A stretch of DNA of 64,000 nucleotides, taken from assembly GCF_001870515.1 (NCBI RefSeq), contig NZ_MDGT01000002.1:186066-250065 (forward strand). Reading direction: 5' to 3'. The position numbers and the translations under genes were made by a program. Source of the DNA: Idiomarina sp. MD25a (GTDB lineage: Bacteria > Pseudomonadota > Gammaproteobacteria > Enterobacterales > Alteromonadaceae). Positions within the stretch are counted from its first letter, which is position 1; each line of letters starts with the position of its first letter. Positions 27,513-35,111 of the stretch are shown piece after piece. The notes below the pieces were generated by a model. It worked only from the letters and a program-made list of their open reading frames with translations. It had not been told where the DNA came from and did not search any database.

Positions 27513-28619
27513 ATGGAAAAGACTCAATATAAAGGTATTTACGCTGGCAAAAATGCAGTACGTATGGAATTTATGTATCGCCATCAGCGTTGCCGTGAAA
27601 CGTTACGTGTTAAGCCGACATTGGACAATTTAAAGCGCATCCATCAAAAGTTGGAGCGGGTCAAAATCATGATTCAATTCGGCGAGTTCGACTACGTAAA
27701 AGAGTTTCCAGAGTCGAAGCAGGCTTTTCAGTTAAGTGACAATAAAGCGGCTCACATGAGCATTGAGCAAATGATGACTCGTTGGTATGAACAAAGTTAC
27801 AGACATTGGGCGTTTAGCACTGAGAAAGCGAATCGAGGTCGGATGGATAACCACGTTATCCCAAATTTTGGAAAAATCATTGTAGATGACTTCACGCCCT
27901 CGACATTTAGAGAGTGGCAACGAACAGCAACGATTAGCGCGAAGACTGTCAATGAGGTTCACTCGCTGTTGAGTCAGGGGTTCGACTTTTTGGTTTACGA
28001 CGATATTATTGACCAAAACCCCATGAAGCGGGTAAAACGCTTAAAACACCAAACAAAGGAAGTTCAGCCGTTTTCACCTGAAGAACGCGAGAAAATATTA
28101 GCTGCTTTGCCTGAAGGTTATGCACGAGATTTCTATGAATTCGCTTTTTGGACAGGGCTTCGAACGGGTGAGCAAATGGGCTTACGTTGGGAAAACGTTG
28201 ATTTGGAGCGACAGGTCATTTTCATTCGAGAATCAATAGTAAAAGGACGGAAAGCGGGAACAAAGACGGCTGGTAGTAACAGGACGCATGAACTTTCAGA
28301 GCAAGCCGAGTATGTGATTAAACGAATTAAAGCTTACGAAAATGACTCTGAGTTTGTTTTCCTTGATCCTAGAACCTTAGGGAGGTGGAAGTATGATGGT
28401 ATTCCTCGGGAAAGGTTCTGGACTAAAGCTCTGATGAAAGCTAATGTTAGATATTCAAAACCTTATACGTGTAGACATACATATGCGTCTACAATGCTAT
28501 CAAACGGCGCTAATCCGATGTGGGTAGCTCATCAACTTGGGCATAAAGATTGGGGAATGATAAGGAAAATTTATGGCAGATGGATATCACGCGCTGAAGA
28601 ATCAACTGGGAAGTCTTAA
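27513..28619 (+). CDS. Tyrosine recombinase (integrase) of the ssrA element
   Basis: Site-specific recombinase of 368 residues. An N-terminal Arm-binding region (1-75) precedes the SAM-like core-binding domain (about 80-175) and the catalytic domain. Catalytic residues: Arg217 in GLRTGEQMGLRW, Arg321 in YTCRHTYAS (the usual His of HxxR is Tyr318, a known variation in this subgroup), His344 in LGHKD and nucleophile Tyr354 in RKIYGRW. It lies near attR as expected for an enzyme acting on the flanking 29-bp repeats. The final 47 bases overlap the next gene. Confidence 0.92.
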   Translation: MEKTQYKGIYAGKNAVRMEFMYRHQRCRETLRVKPTLDNLKRIHQKLERVKIMIQFGEFDYVKEFPESKQAFQLSDNKAAHMSIEQMMTRWYEQSYRHWAFSTEKANRGRMDNHVIPNFGKIIVDDFTPSTFREWQRTATISAKTVNEVHSLLSQGFDFLVYDDIIDQNPMKRVKRLKHQTKEVQPFSPEEREKILAALPEGYARDFYEFAFWTGLRTGEQMGLRWENVDLERQVIFIRESIVKGRKAGTKTAGSNRTHELSEQAEYVIKRIKAYENDSEFVFLDPRTLGRWKYDGIPRERFWTKALMKANVRYSKPYTCRHTYASTMLSNGANPMWVAHQLGHKDWGMIRKIYGRWISRAEESTGKS

Positions 28620-29511
28620 AGAGCAATTAAAATATTCAAGTATTCTCACTAAGGGATTTTTCATTATATCGTTATTTTTTTTGCTCGCATCAATTTTCGA
28701 ACCTAGTCTTTTAGCTATATCAGGTTCATTTATTGTTGCTTCCGTCGCAGTATTTAATAGTGATATCCAACGCTATTCGCACTACATTGACTCAGAAATT
28801 CAAAAAGCTCAGGCTTTGAATGAGTTTCAAAACTTTCTGATTACACTAATTCACAGGGTCGATGGGGTTAGGGTTAATTATAAACTTTTACTTCAAGACG
28901 AAGACCAAGCATATAAGAAGTTTAATCGTGCTATTCATGTCCCTTTCATAGCTCATATTCCAGAATTCAATTCTGATATGATATTTAGTCTATTCTCTAA
29001 ACTAAGCTTTACTTCAAAGCTAATCAGTAAAGAGGACGCAGAAAATATTAATTCCATACCTTTAGAAACTAAAGCAAAATCGATTACATTCCTTTCCTTT
29101 CACATTACTTGTCTCGATGGTTGGACGGAGCTATGGAAATTGCATAACTCTCTACATGAGAAAACACCCAAGAAACCCATGGAAGGTGCGCCTGATAAAG
29201 TAGTTTTCGAACATAAGTCTATGAATGATATTCAGTTGTTTCAAAATTATATGTTAGCTACTGATAACTGTTTAATACTGACCGATGAGTTATTGACCAT
29301 TAGCCAAGCTGCACTCGACTATTTTATTCCTGAGGCTACTAATTTAATAGACTCTGAAGCTCTAAAAGTATGTCCAGTCCCTCCATTATCTGATAAGGTC
29401 TTCGTGAGTGATAATATTTTTCAACCTCTAGATGATGAGCAGCAAGCTATGTTGGATTCACTTCCTCAAAAATTGGCTGAAAAACTTAAAAACAATGAAA
29501 CAGATAACTAG
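28573..29511 (+). CDS. Unknown membrane protein, probable cargo of the element
   Basis: A 312-residue protein I do not recognise. Two adjacent hydrophobic segments near residues 25-43 and 46-62 form a likely membrane hairpin; the other 250 residues are hydrophilic, mainly helical, without cysteine or nucleotide-binding motifs. Codon use is strongly AT-rich. The start overlaps the integrase by 47 bases, and the gene ends 25 bases before attR, the classic cargo position. Two-helix membrane anchors with a large cytosolic part occur among phage-defence effectors, but there is no direct evidence for such a role. Confidence 0.75.
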   Translation: MADGYHALKNQLGSLKEQLKYSSILTKGFFIISLFFLLASIFEPSLLAISGSFIVASVAVFNSDIQRYSHYIDSEIQKAQALNEFQNFLITLIHRVDGVRVNYKLLLQDEDQAYKKFNRAIHVPFIAHIPEFNSDMIFSLFSKLSFTSKLISKEDAENINSIPLETKAKSITFLSFHITCLDGWTELWKLHNSLHEKTPKKPMEGAPDKVVFEHKSMNDIQLFQNYMLATDNCLILTDELLTISQAALDYFIPEATNLIDSEALKVCPVPPLSDKVFVSDNIFQPLDDEQQAMLDSLPQKLAEKLKNNETDN

Positions 29512-29536
29512 TTGAAATGAAAAAAGTATTTATGCC

Positions 29537-29565
29537 TTCAACTCCCGCCAGCTCCACCACATTAT
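29537..29565 (+). repeat. attR: second copy of the ssrA 3' repeat
   Basis: Identical to 24915-24943. It is immediately followed by the displaced native ssrA terminator and may also serve as the left end of the next island. Confidence 0.92.
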
Positions 29566-29572
29566 TAAATCA

Positions 29573-29599
29573 GGGCGCTCCAGTAGCGCCCTTTTTTTT
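29573..29599 (+). terminator. Native ssrA terminator displaced by insertion
   Basis: GGGCGCT pairs with AGCGCCC around CCAGT and is followed by eight T. It lies seven bases after the second att copy, at the distance expected for ssrA before insertion. It now ends transcripts leaving the element. Confidence 0.88.
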
Positions 29600-29682
29600 G
29601 CCTTAAGCCCCATTTATAGAGCCCTTCAAGCTGCTTTATATTCTCAGTTAATACCACGATATTCCAGGGCAGCCTAACGTTT

Positions 29683-29734
29683 TTGTATTCCTGGTTGTAT
29701 TCCTGAGCGATTGGCATACAATCCAGGAATACAA
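29683..29734. repeat. TTGTATTCCTG repeats upstream of the second integrase
   Basis: TTGTATTCCTG occurs directly at 29683-29693 and 29695-29705 (12-base period) and inverted at 29724-29734. The block ends 17 bases before the integrase ATG. It is a likely binding site for the integrase or its regulator. Confidence 0.7.
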
Positions 29735-29751
29735 CGATTGGTGATATTGAT

Positions 29752-30927
29752 ATGCCACGAGCTGTGACGCCGCTTACCGACACTCGAATAAAAAACACTA
29801 AACCAGAGAAAAAAGATTCCGTTCTCTCTGATGGTGGGGGGCTTCAGTTGCGCGTTAGAGCTTCCAGTGGTTCAAAGTTATGGAATTTTAATTACCTGAA
29901 TCCAGTCACAAAGAAACGTATGAATATGGGGTTGGGGATGTACCCTGAGGTTAGCCTAAAGAAGGCCAGAAGCTTAGCGGAAGAGGCTCGGGCAAAAGTT
30001 GCTGAAGGCATAGACCCTAAGCTTTCTAGAGATGAAAGTATTCGAACTCAGCGAACTGAGCAAGAGTCGACTTTACGTAAAGTTGCTGAAGATTGGTTTG
30101 AAACTAAGAAAACCAAAGTCACGGATGATTATGCGGATGACATTTGGCGATCATTAGAGCTTCATGTATTCCCAGACTTAGGCAAAAAGCCGATAAATGA
30201 AATTACCGCGCCTATGTTTATTCAGTTACTTAAACCGATAGAAAAGTCGGGGCGCTTGGAAACTGTGAAGCGTGTTATTCAACGTGTTAATGAAATCATG
30301 GTCTTCGCCACGAATACTGGTGTTATCCAGGCTAACCCCCTAGCTGGAGTGAAAGCAGCTTTTCAGTCGCCCAAAAAGCAGCATTTACCAACAATAGGAA
30401 AGGATGAACTACCGGTATTCTTGGATAAACTCCAAAACACTAGCGTCAGTAAGGTTACTAGGCATTTAATTAAATGGCAGTTACTTACGATGGTTCGGCC
30501 ATCTGAAGCTGCTGGCGCCAGATGGGGTGAAATTGAAAGGTTAGATAACGGTGAGGTTCATTGGATTATACCGGCTGAAAGAATGAAAAAGCGACGTCAG
30601 CACATTGTTCCTCTACCGACGCAAGCCATAAAAGTGCTTGATAAAATGAAAGAGATTAGCGGTAACAGAGAGCATATTTTCATTTCAATGAAGAACCCTA
30701 ACACGCATGTAAACAGTCAAACTGCGAATATGGCGATACGACGTATGGGTTACAAAGATAAGCTCGTTAGCCACGGTTTAAGAGCTTTGGCGAGTACTAT
30801 TCTAAATGAAGAAGGGAAGGATCCTGATCTGATTGAATCTGCGTTGGCGCATACTGACCCTAACCAGATACGAAGTGCTTACAACAGGGCTCAGTATTTG
30901 GAGCGTCGCCGAGAACTGATGCAGTAG
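29752..30927 (+). CDS. P4-type tyrosine integrase
   Basis: A 391-residue recombinase. The N-terminal DUF4102-type arm domain is clear (TDTRIKNTKPEKK, SDGGGLQLRV, MGLGMYPEVSLKKAR). Catalytic residues: Arg249 in TMVRPSEAAGARW, His341-x-x-Arg344 in SHGLRALAST, His367 in LAHTD and nucleophile Tyr377 in IRSAYNRA. Integrases of this class commonly use tRNA or tmRNA 3' ends, so the ssrA repeat 187 bases upstream is its probable attachment site. It differs from the neighbouring 27513 integrase in arm domain and sequence, so two separate elements are stacked here. Confidence 0.93.
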   Translation: MPRAVTPLTDTRIKNTKPEKKDSVLSDGGGLQLRVRASSGSKLWNFNYLNPVTKKRMNMGLGMYPEVSLKKARSLAEEARAKVAEGIDPKLSRDESIRTQRTEQESTLRKVAEDWFETKKTKVTDDYADDIWRSLELHVFPDLGKKPINEITAPMFIQLLKPIEKSGRLETVKRVIQRVNEIMVFATNTGVIQANPLAGVKAAFQSPKKQHLPTIGKDELPVFLDKLQNTSVSKVTRHLIKWQLLTMVRPSEAAGARWGEIERLDNGEVHWIIPAERMKKRRQHIVPLPTQAIKVLDKMKEISGNREHIFISMKNPNTHVNSQTANMAIRRMGYKDKLVSHGLRALASTILNEEGKDPDLIESALAHTDPNQIRSAYNRAQYLERRRELMQ

Positions 30928-31349
30928 TGGTGGGGGGATTATCTTGATAAAGCCTTCCGGGCGGGCATATGAGATTGTATGGGATAAAGGAGGAACTACT
31001 GAGACTGCTTAGTAGCTCCTCCGTGCTTAATTAGCTTTTGCAGCCTTTTTTGTAACAATTCATTTTTGACGGGCCGGCTCCCGCTCTACGTTTCATCTAA
31101 GTATCCAACATTTCCCCTGACTTCTTGGATATGAATATCTTTGTGTTTCGACCATTTCTTCGTTTCAAAATGCAGCGTCAAAGTAACAAGCAGTTAGTGC
31201 CCCCTTTACTTAGCGTTGAAACTCTAGCATGCTCGTTTAACCAGAGAGTAAACTATTCTGATCCTGCTTTGGGATTTAACAAATGCTAATTTCTTTGTAA
31301 AAAGGTGAATAATAGATTAAAAATAAAGTCACAGGGAGTTGATTAGAAG
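30928..31349. other. Non-coding gap between integrase and OLD gene
   Basis: 422 bases without a credible gene. It contains a hairpin after the integrase (30989-31022) and an AT-rich stretch before 31350 that probably holds the OLD promoter. Nothing else recognisable. Confidence 0.6.
30989..31022 (+). terminator. Hairpin downstream of P4-type integrase
   Basis: GGAGGAACTACT and AGTAGCTCCTCC pair over 12 positions with one mismatch around a ten-base loop. No T run follows directly, so it is a weak terminator or another structural element. Confidence 0.5.
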
Positions 31350-33158
31350 ATGAAAATCATTGAAAAAGTTGAAGTAAGCTACTTTCGTTCAGTTTATTCC
31401 TTATCTTTGACTAAGTGTGAAGATGTAAATATTCTGATTGGTCAGAACGATGCAGGGAAATCGAATATTCTCAAGGCGCTTAATCTTTTTTTTAATAATG
31501 AAACTGAGTTAACTTCGCCAATAGAATTTATAGAAGATCTTTCTCGATCGCGCTCAGAGGAAGCAAGAGCTGCAAAGGGAAAGATGACAATTTGGATTAA
31601 AGTTACGTTCAACAATTATGAAAACTGGACATCGCTTCCGGAGACTTTTGTAGTTAAGCGCACATGGACTAGATACTCAGACCAGCCAGAAACAACTACT
31701 GTTGGAAATAAAAATATTCCGAACACGACTCTCGGGCGTTTTCTTTCAAAAATAGCATTTCATTATGTTCCCGCTGTCCGGGGAAGAGATATCTTCGCGC
31801 ATTATCTTACTTTGCTTCACGATGCTCTAATTGATGACGAGAAAGCCGGTATATCAGCTGCTTCAGCTGGCTTAGTAAAGCGGATCAATGAGAGTACTAG
31901 TGAAATGGCTCAAGATATAGAGGCACGATTGGGCTTTGAAAGCTCAATAGGAATGCCTAGAGACTTAAGACACCTGTTTACGGCATTAGATTTTACAACT
32001 AAATTTTCTCATCATGATGTTCCTTTAAAAAAACGAGGCGATGGAATTCAGGCTCGGCATATCCCATTTATTCTTAGCTTTGTTGCATCTCAATCTAAAA
32101 AGAATCATATTTGGGGGTACGAGGAGCCAGAAAATTCTTTGGAATTGGGCAGGGCATTTGACCTAGCAAATCAATTCCAGTCGGACTTCGCTAATAATAA
32201 TCAAATCTTTCTTACCTCCCATTCTCCAGCTTTTTATTCTCTGAATCAAGATAATGTTAAAAAATGGTTGGTGCGAAGCTGTGACGGCCATGGTTTCGAG
32301 GGTAAAGCAACTGTCGCGAAGCCATTAGATTCGGTAACTGACTTTGATAGATCAGTTGGCATTGCTGCTCTAATTTCTGATAGAGCTAAAGATTTACATG
32401 AAAAAATTGAGAAATTACACGAATCCGCAAATGAACTAAAGGATCGTTTGCAGGATGCTGAAATGCCACAGGTAATAGTGGAAGGTCCAACAGACGTTAC
32501 TATTCTAAAACATGCGTCAAGGCTTCTATATCCTGAGCAGGATCCTATTTGTGAGTTTATTTCAGCTGGAAATGCAAACAAAGTAGTATCATTCGTGCTT
32601 GGCTTAGCTGATCTCGGTAGAAAGTATCCTTTCCCAATTATGGGCTTGTTAGACGATGACTATGAAGGAAGAAGTCAGTTTCTACCCAAAAAGCAAGGAG
32701 CTTATAAGCTTTTTGATGGCACTAGGGTAAGAGTTATAAATCGTGATAGAGGAATCTACTTGGGCTTTCTGCCTAGACCCAGTTGGATTGAAGATGCGGA
32801 AGGTATACTCAAGGTTGAAGGTAATGAGTTAGATTTACCTGTAACTATAGAGTCTTTAGTATCGAAAGAGTTTATGGCTCAAGCAGTTGATGCGAATGCA
32901 ATTGGCTTTTGCGACCAAATGACTACTGCGAAAAATGCAAACTTAAAAACAACTATCAACTTATCAAATGAATTAGGTCAATATCTCGAAAATGATAGTC
33001 GTTATTTGGTCCAGAAAATTGATGAACAAAGCAAAACGGAGTTCTCTGAATACTTTCAAGCGAATGCTAGATTGGAAAGTTGTGAAGCCTTTCGACCAAT
33101 ATTCGAATGGATTAAAAGTATTATTGATGTTTTTCAAGAAAATCAAGAGGAGCAATGA
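31350..33158 (+). CDS. OLD-family ATP-dependent endonuclease (ABC ATPase plus TOPRIM)
   Basis: A 602-residue protein. The ATPase part has a Walker A GQNDAGKSN (Lys37), a YEEPENSLE Walker B (Glu258-259) and the switch His291 in TSHSPAF. The C-terminal TOPRIM nuclease has Glu378 in IVEGPTD and an acidic DDD triplet (435-437) in GLLDDDYEG. This is the architecture of overcoming-lysogenization-defect nucleases. No UvrD-like helicase follows, so it is a class 1-like stand-alone gene rather than a Gabija pair. A phage-defence role is inferred from family and location. A terminator follows at 33219. Confidence 0.87.
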   Translation: MKIIEKVEVSYFRSVYSLSLTKCEDVNILIGQNDAGKSNILKALNLFFNNETELTSPIEFIEDLSRSRSEEARAAKGKMTIWIKVTFNNYENWTSLPETFVVKRTWTRYSDQPETTTVGNKNIPNTTLGRFLSKIAFHYVPAVRGRDIFAHYLTLLHDALIDDEKAGISAASAGLVKRINESTSEMAQDIEARLGFESSIGMPRDLRHLFTALDFTTKFSHHDVPLKKRGDGIQARHIPFILSFVASQSKKNHIWGYEEPENSLELGRAFDLANQFQSDFANNNQIFLTSHSPAFYSLNQDNVKKWLVRSCDGHGFEGKATVAKPLDSVTDFDRSVGIAALISDRAKDLHEKIEKLHESANELKDRLQDAEMPQVIVEGPTDVTILKHASRLLYPEQDPICEFISAGNANKVVSFVLGLADLGRKYPFPIMGLLDDDYEGRSQFLPKKQGAYKLFDGTRVRVINRDRGIYLGFLPRPSWIEDAEGILKVEGNELDLPVTIESLVSKEFMAQAVDANAIGFCDQMTTAKNANLKTTINLSNELGQYLENDSRYLVQKIDEQSKTEFSEYFQANARLESCEAFRPIFEWIKSIIDVFQENQEEQ

Positions 33159-33218
33159 AGGTTAACTTTGAAAATATACTGGCTGTCTAGTAAAATCCAG
33201 GAGACCTACTGGTTGAAT

Positions 33219-33245
33219 AGCTACTATAAATTTAGTAGCTTTTTT
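33219..33245 (+). terminator. Terminator after OLD gene
   Basis: AGCTACTA pairs with TAGTAGCT around six bases, followed by six T. Confidence 0.85.
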
Positions 33246-33289
33246 CATGCTCTCTCAGTAACTTTATTTAATCTAGATTGAATTTAAAA

Positions 33290-34264
33290 CTATTTTCCAA
33301 GTAGCTTATCAAACCAGCTTTTTGAACGCTCAACATCCAATTCTGACGCTAATTTTAATAAGGTTTTTTTCTTATCGCTCAAATCTTGACGTAGATCGTT
33401 TAAATCTCCTTGATTTCTATCTAGCTTTGAATTTTTGTTTTCTATTTCAGTCTGGCTTTCATTCTTGAGCTTATTATAGCTACATATTAACTTCTTAAGC
33501 TTTCTATTAGCAAAGTCTAATTCATTAGTTTTTTCTTTTATTTTTTCAGTGTGAAAATTTACTGATACGGGATTAGATAAAATTTTACCATATACTTTTT
33601 CTGAAAATATATGCTTAAGGTACTTAAAGTACTTTTCCATTTGTTGCATATCAGGAGATTTTATATTTAGTTTTTTCTCAATTGATATGCTTTTTATACC
33701 CACTTCGATTATTGGAATCCCGTGTGACTCAAAGTCTTTTATCTTGATATCTTCGCAAGCATGTGAATGTTTAACTTCCACAGCTAGCTTTTTCCCCCAC
33801 CTTTTTGCCCAATGAGAGTCCTCATCAAACGTAAAAACTATATCTGGTATGTAATACCTATATCTGCCTTCCGATATAAGCTGAATACGACGCTCTGTAT
33901 CAACTGAAGTAGGCTTAATTGAGAAACTTTCAGTGCCACAAACCAAATTTATTTCATTAAGCTGTGCTATCGCGGCGATTGCTAGCATATGTGATATAGA
34001 GTCTGAATCTCCATCTTCGGGCTCCCTAGATACTTGATTAGGATTGTAGCGGAAGAAGCCGTTTTTATGCAGATGCATTTTCTTCCGCTCTTGTTCAACT
34101 CTATGCGTACTAAAAAATTGAAGTTTCTCAAAAGCTGCAGGATCGTTTTCTTGGATTTTTCTTGCCTCCCACACAAAAAATAATCGAAGAGGATGATCCA
34201 CACCTATTAAATATTCTTCTGTATTTTTATCTTTAGCATATGCCCAGATTTTCTTTTTTGCCAT
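33290..34264 (-). CDS. PD-(D/E)XK nuclease-like protein with C-terminal coiled coil
   Basis: A 324-residue protein of no family I can name. Residues 139-165 give Pro140-Asp141 in YIPDIVFTF and Glu163-Val-Lys165 in LAVEVKHSH, the spacing and hydrophobic strands of a restriction-endonuclease-like (PD-(D/E)XK) core, similar in style to CoiA or Vsr-like nucleases. Residues 235-310 are a heptad-rich coiled coil full of Lys, Glu, Asn and Asp. A basic N-terminus (HRVEQERKKMHLHK) may bind nucleic acid. Very AT-rich. It is last in the minus-strand order hsdM-hsdS-hsdR-ygjP-this gene, 61 bases after the peptidase gene. Confidence 0.75.
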   Translation of the reverse strand: MAKKKIWAYAKDKNTEEYLIGVDHPLRLFFVWEARKIQENDPAAFEKLQFFSTHRVEQERKKMHLHKNGFFRYNPNQVSREPEDGDSDSISHMLAIAAIAQLNEINLVCGTESFSIKPTSVDTERRIQLISEGRYRYYIPDIVFTFDEDSHWAKRWGKKLAVEVKHSHACEDIKIKDFESHGIPIIEVGIKSISIEKKLNIKSPDMQQMEKYFKYLKHIFSEKVYGKILSNPVSVNFHTEKIKEKTNELDFANRKLKKLICSYNKLKNESQTEIENKNSKLDRNQGDLNDLRQDLSDKKKTLLKLASELDVERSKSWFDKLLGK

Positions 34265-34325
34265 ATAGTAAACCTCAAAAAAATTTGATATTTATCCCTA
34301 TATTCAACCAAAAATGTTTGAGTTT

Positions 34326-35108
34326 TCACCCATTAAAAATCTTCCCAGCCATCTGATCCAGCCGAGCCTTAACATGTTCCCAATTCGGCATAACCTGTCC
34401 CATTAGCCGATAAAAGCGTTCGCTGTGGTTATGTTCAGCGATATGGCAAAGCTCGTGTAGTATGACGTAGTCGATGCATTCCCGTGGTGCTTTAACCAAC
34501 AAAGGGTTTAGAGTAATGCGTCCGTTAGGCGAGCAGCTGCCCCATTGCGTTTGCATGGTGAGTATTCGCAGAGGAGGGCGTTTATCAACCCACAATGCTT
34601 GCTCTAAAACGGCGTCTAAGCGCTTGTGGAAGACGTCTTTGGCTTTTACCTTATACCAGCCTTCTAATGCTGTCTTAACACGCTCAGTCGTGTACTCACG
34701 CACGTTGACTTCGAGTTGGCCGCGAAGCAGCTTAACGCCTGATGCCTGGTCGGGTTTTATCAGAACTTTGAGTACGTATTGCTTGCCCAGGTAATAATGG
34801 CTTTCACCGCTGACATAACGGCGGGGGGTAATGTGCGTTAGTTGTTTACGAAACTCTCGTAGTTGCTGGTAAATCCAGCGCCCACGTTTTTTGGCGGCAC
34901 GCAATACGTCGTCATCAGAGCTATCAACCGGTGCGACGACTTTTACCGAGCAATCCGGCAATACCTTGATTTTGATTTTACGGTCAGGGCTTTTAGCGGC
35001 AACGCGCTCAAACTCAATCAGTTCCTCGGAGTAATAAAAGCTAAGTTTATCCCCGTATGGCTGACGATCCTCAGCAACCTGATCAGCAAAACGTATCGCA
35101 ACGTTCAT
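34326..35108 (-). CDS. YgjP-like M48/SprT-type metallopeptidase (DUF45)
   Basis: A 260-residue protein with the zinc motif HELCHIAEHNHSERF: His218, Glu219, His222 and His228 are present. The preceding TQWGSCSPNGRITLNPLLVKAP block is diagnostic for the YgjP/DUF45 family. The start lies three bases after the hsdR stop, so it is cotranscribed and coupled to the type I system. YgjP-like peptidases are often found with type I R-M genes; the role there is unsettled. A self-protection or DNA-protein-adduct function would be speculation. Confidence 0.88.
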   Translation of the reverse strand: MNVAIRFADQVAEDRQPYGDKLSFYYSEELIEFERVAAKSPDRKIKIKVLPDCSVKVVAPVDSSDDDVLRAAKKRGRWIYQQLREFRKQLTHITPRRYVSGESHYYLGKQYVLKVLIKPDQASGVKLLRGQLEVNVREYTTERVKTALEGWYKVKAKDVFHKRLDAVLEQALWVDKRPPLRILTMQTQWGSCSPNGRITLNPLLVKAPRECIDYVILHELCHIAEHNHSERFYRLMGQVMPNWEHVKARLDQMAGKIFNG

Positions 35109-35111
35109 GGC

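Larger units (their letters stand above)
24915..29565 (+). mobile_element. Compact integrative element in ssrA with HUH replication protein
   Basis: A 4.65-kb unit between perfect 29-bp repeats. Gene order: HUH replication endonuclease, two small unknown proteins, excisionase-like protein, tyrosine integrase, unknown membrane protein, all on the plus strand. No capsid, tail, packaging or conjugation genes are present. It looks like a phage satellite or an integrating rolling-circle plasmid; the gene set does not decide. The AT-rich composition of its right half differs from neighbouring core genes. Confidence 0.88.

Noticed and set aside
24915-29565. Complete prophage
   Set aside because: No capsid, portal, terminase, tail or lysis genes are present between the att repeats.
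31350-33158. Gabija (GajA) or PARIS assignment of the OLD-type gene
   Set aside because: No UvrD-like or AriB-like partner is adjacent; the next gene is convergent and unrelated.
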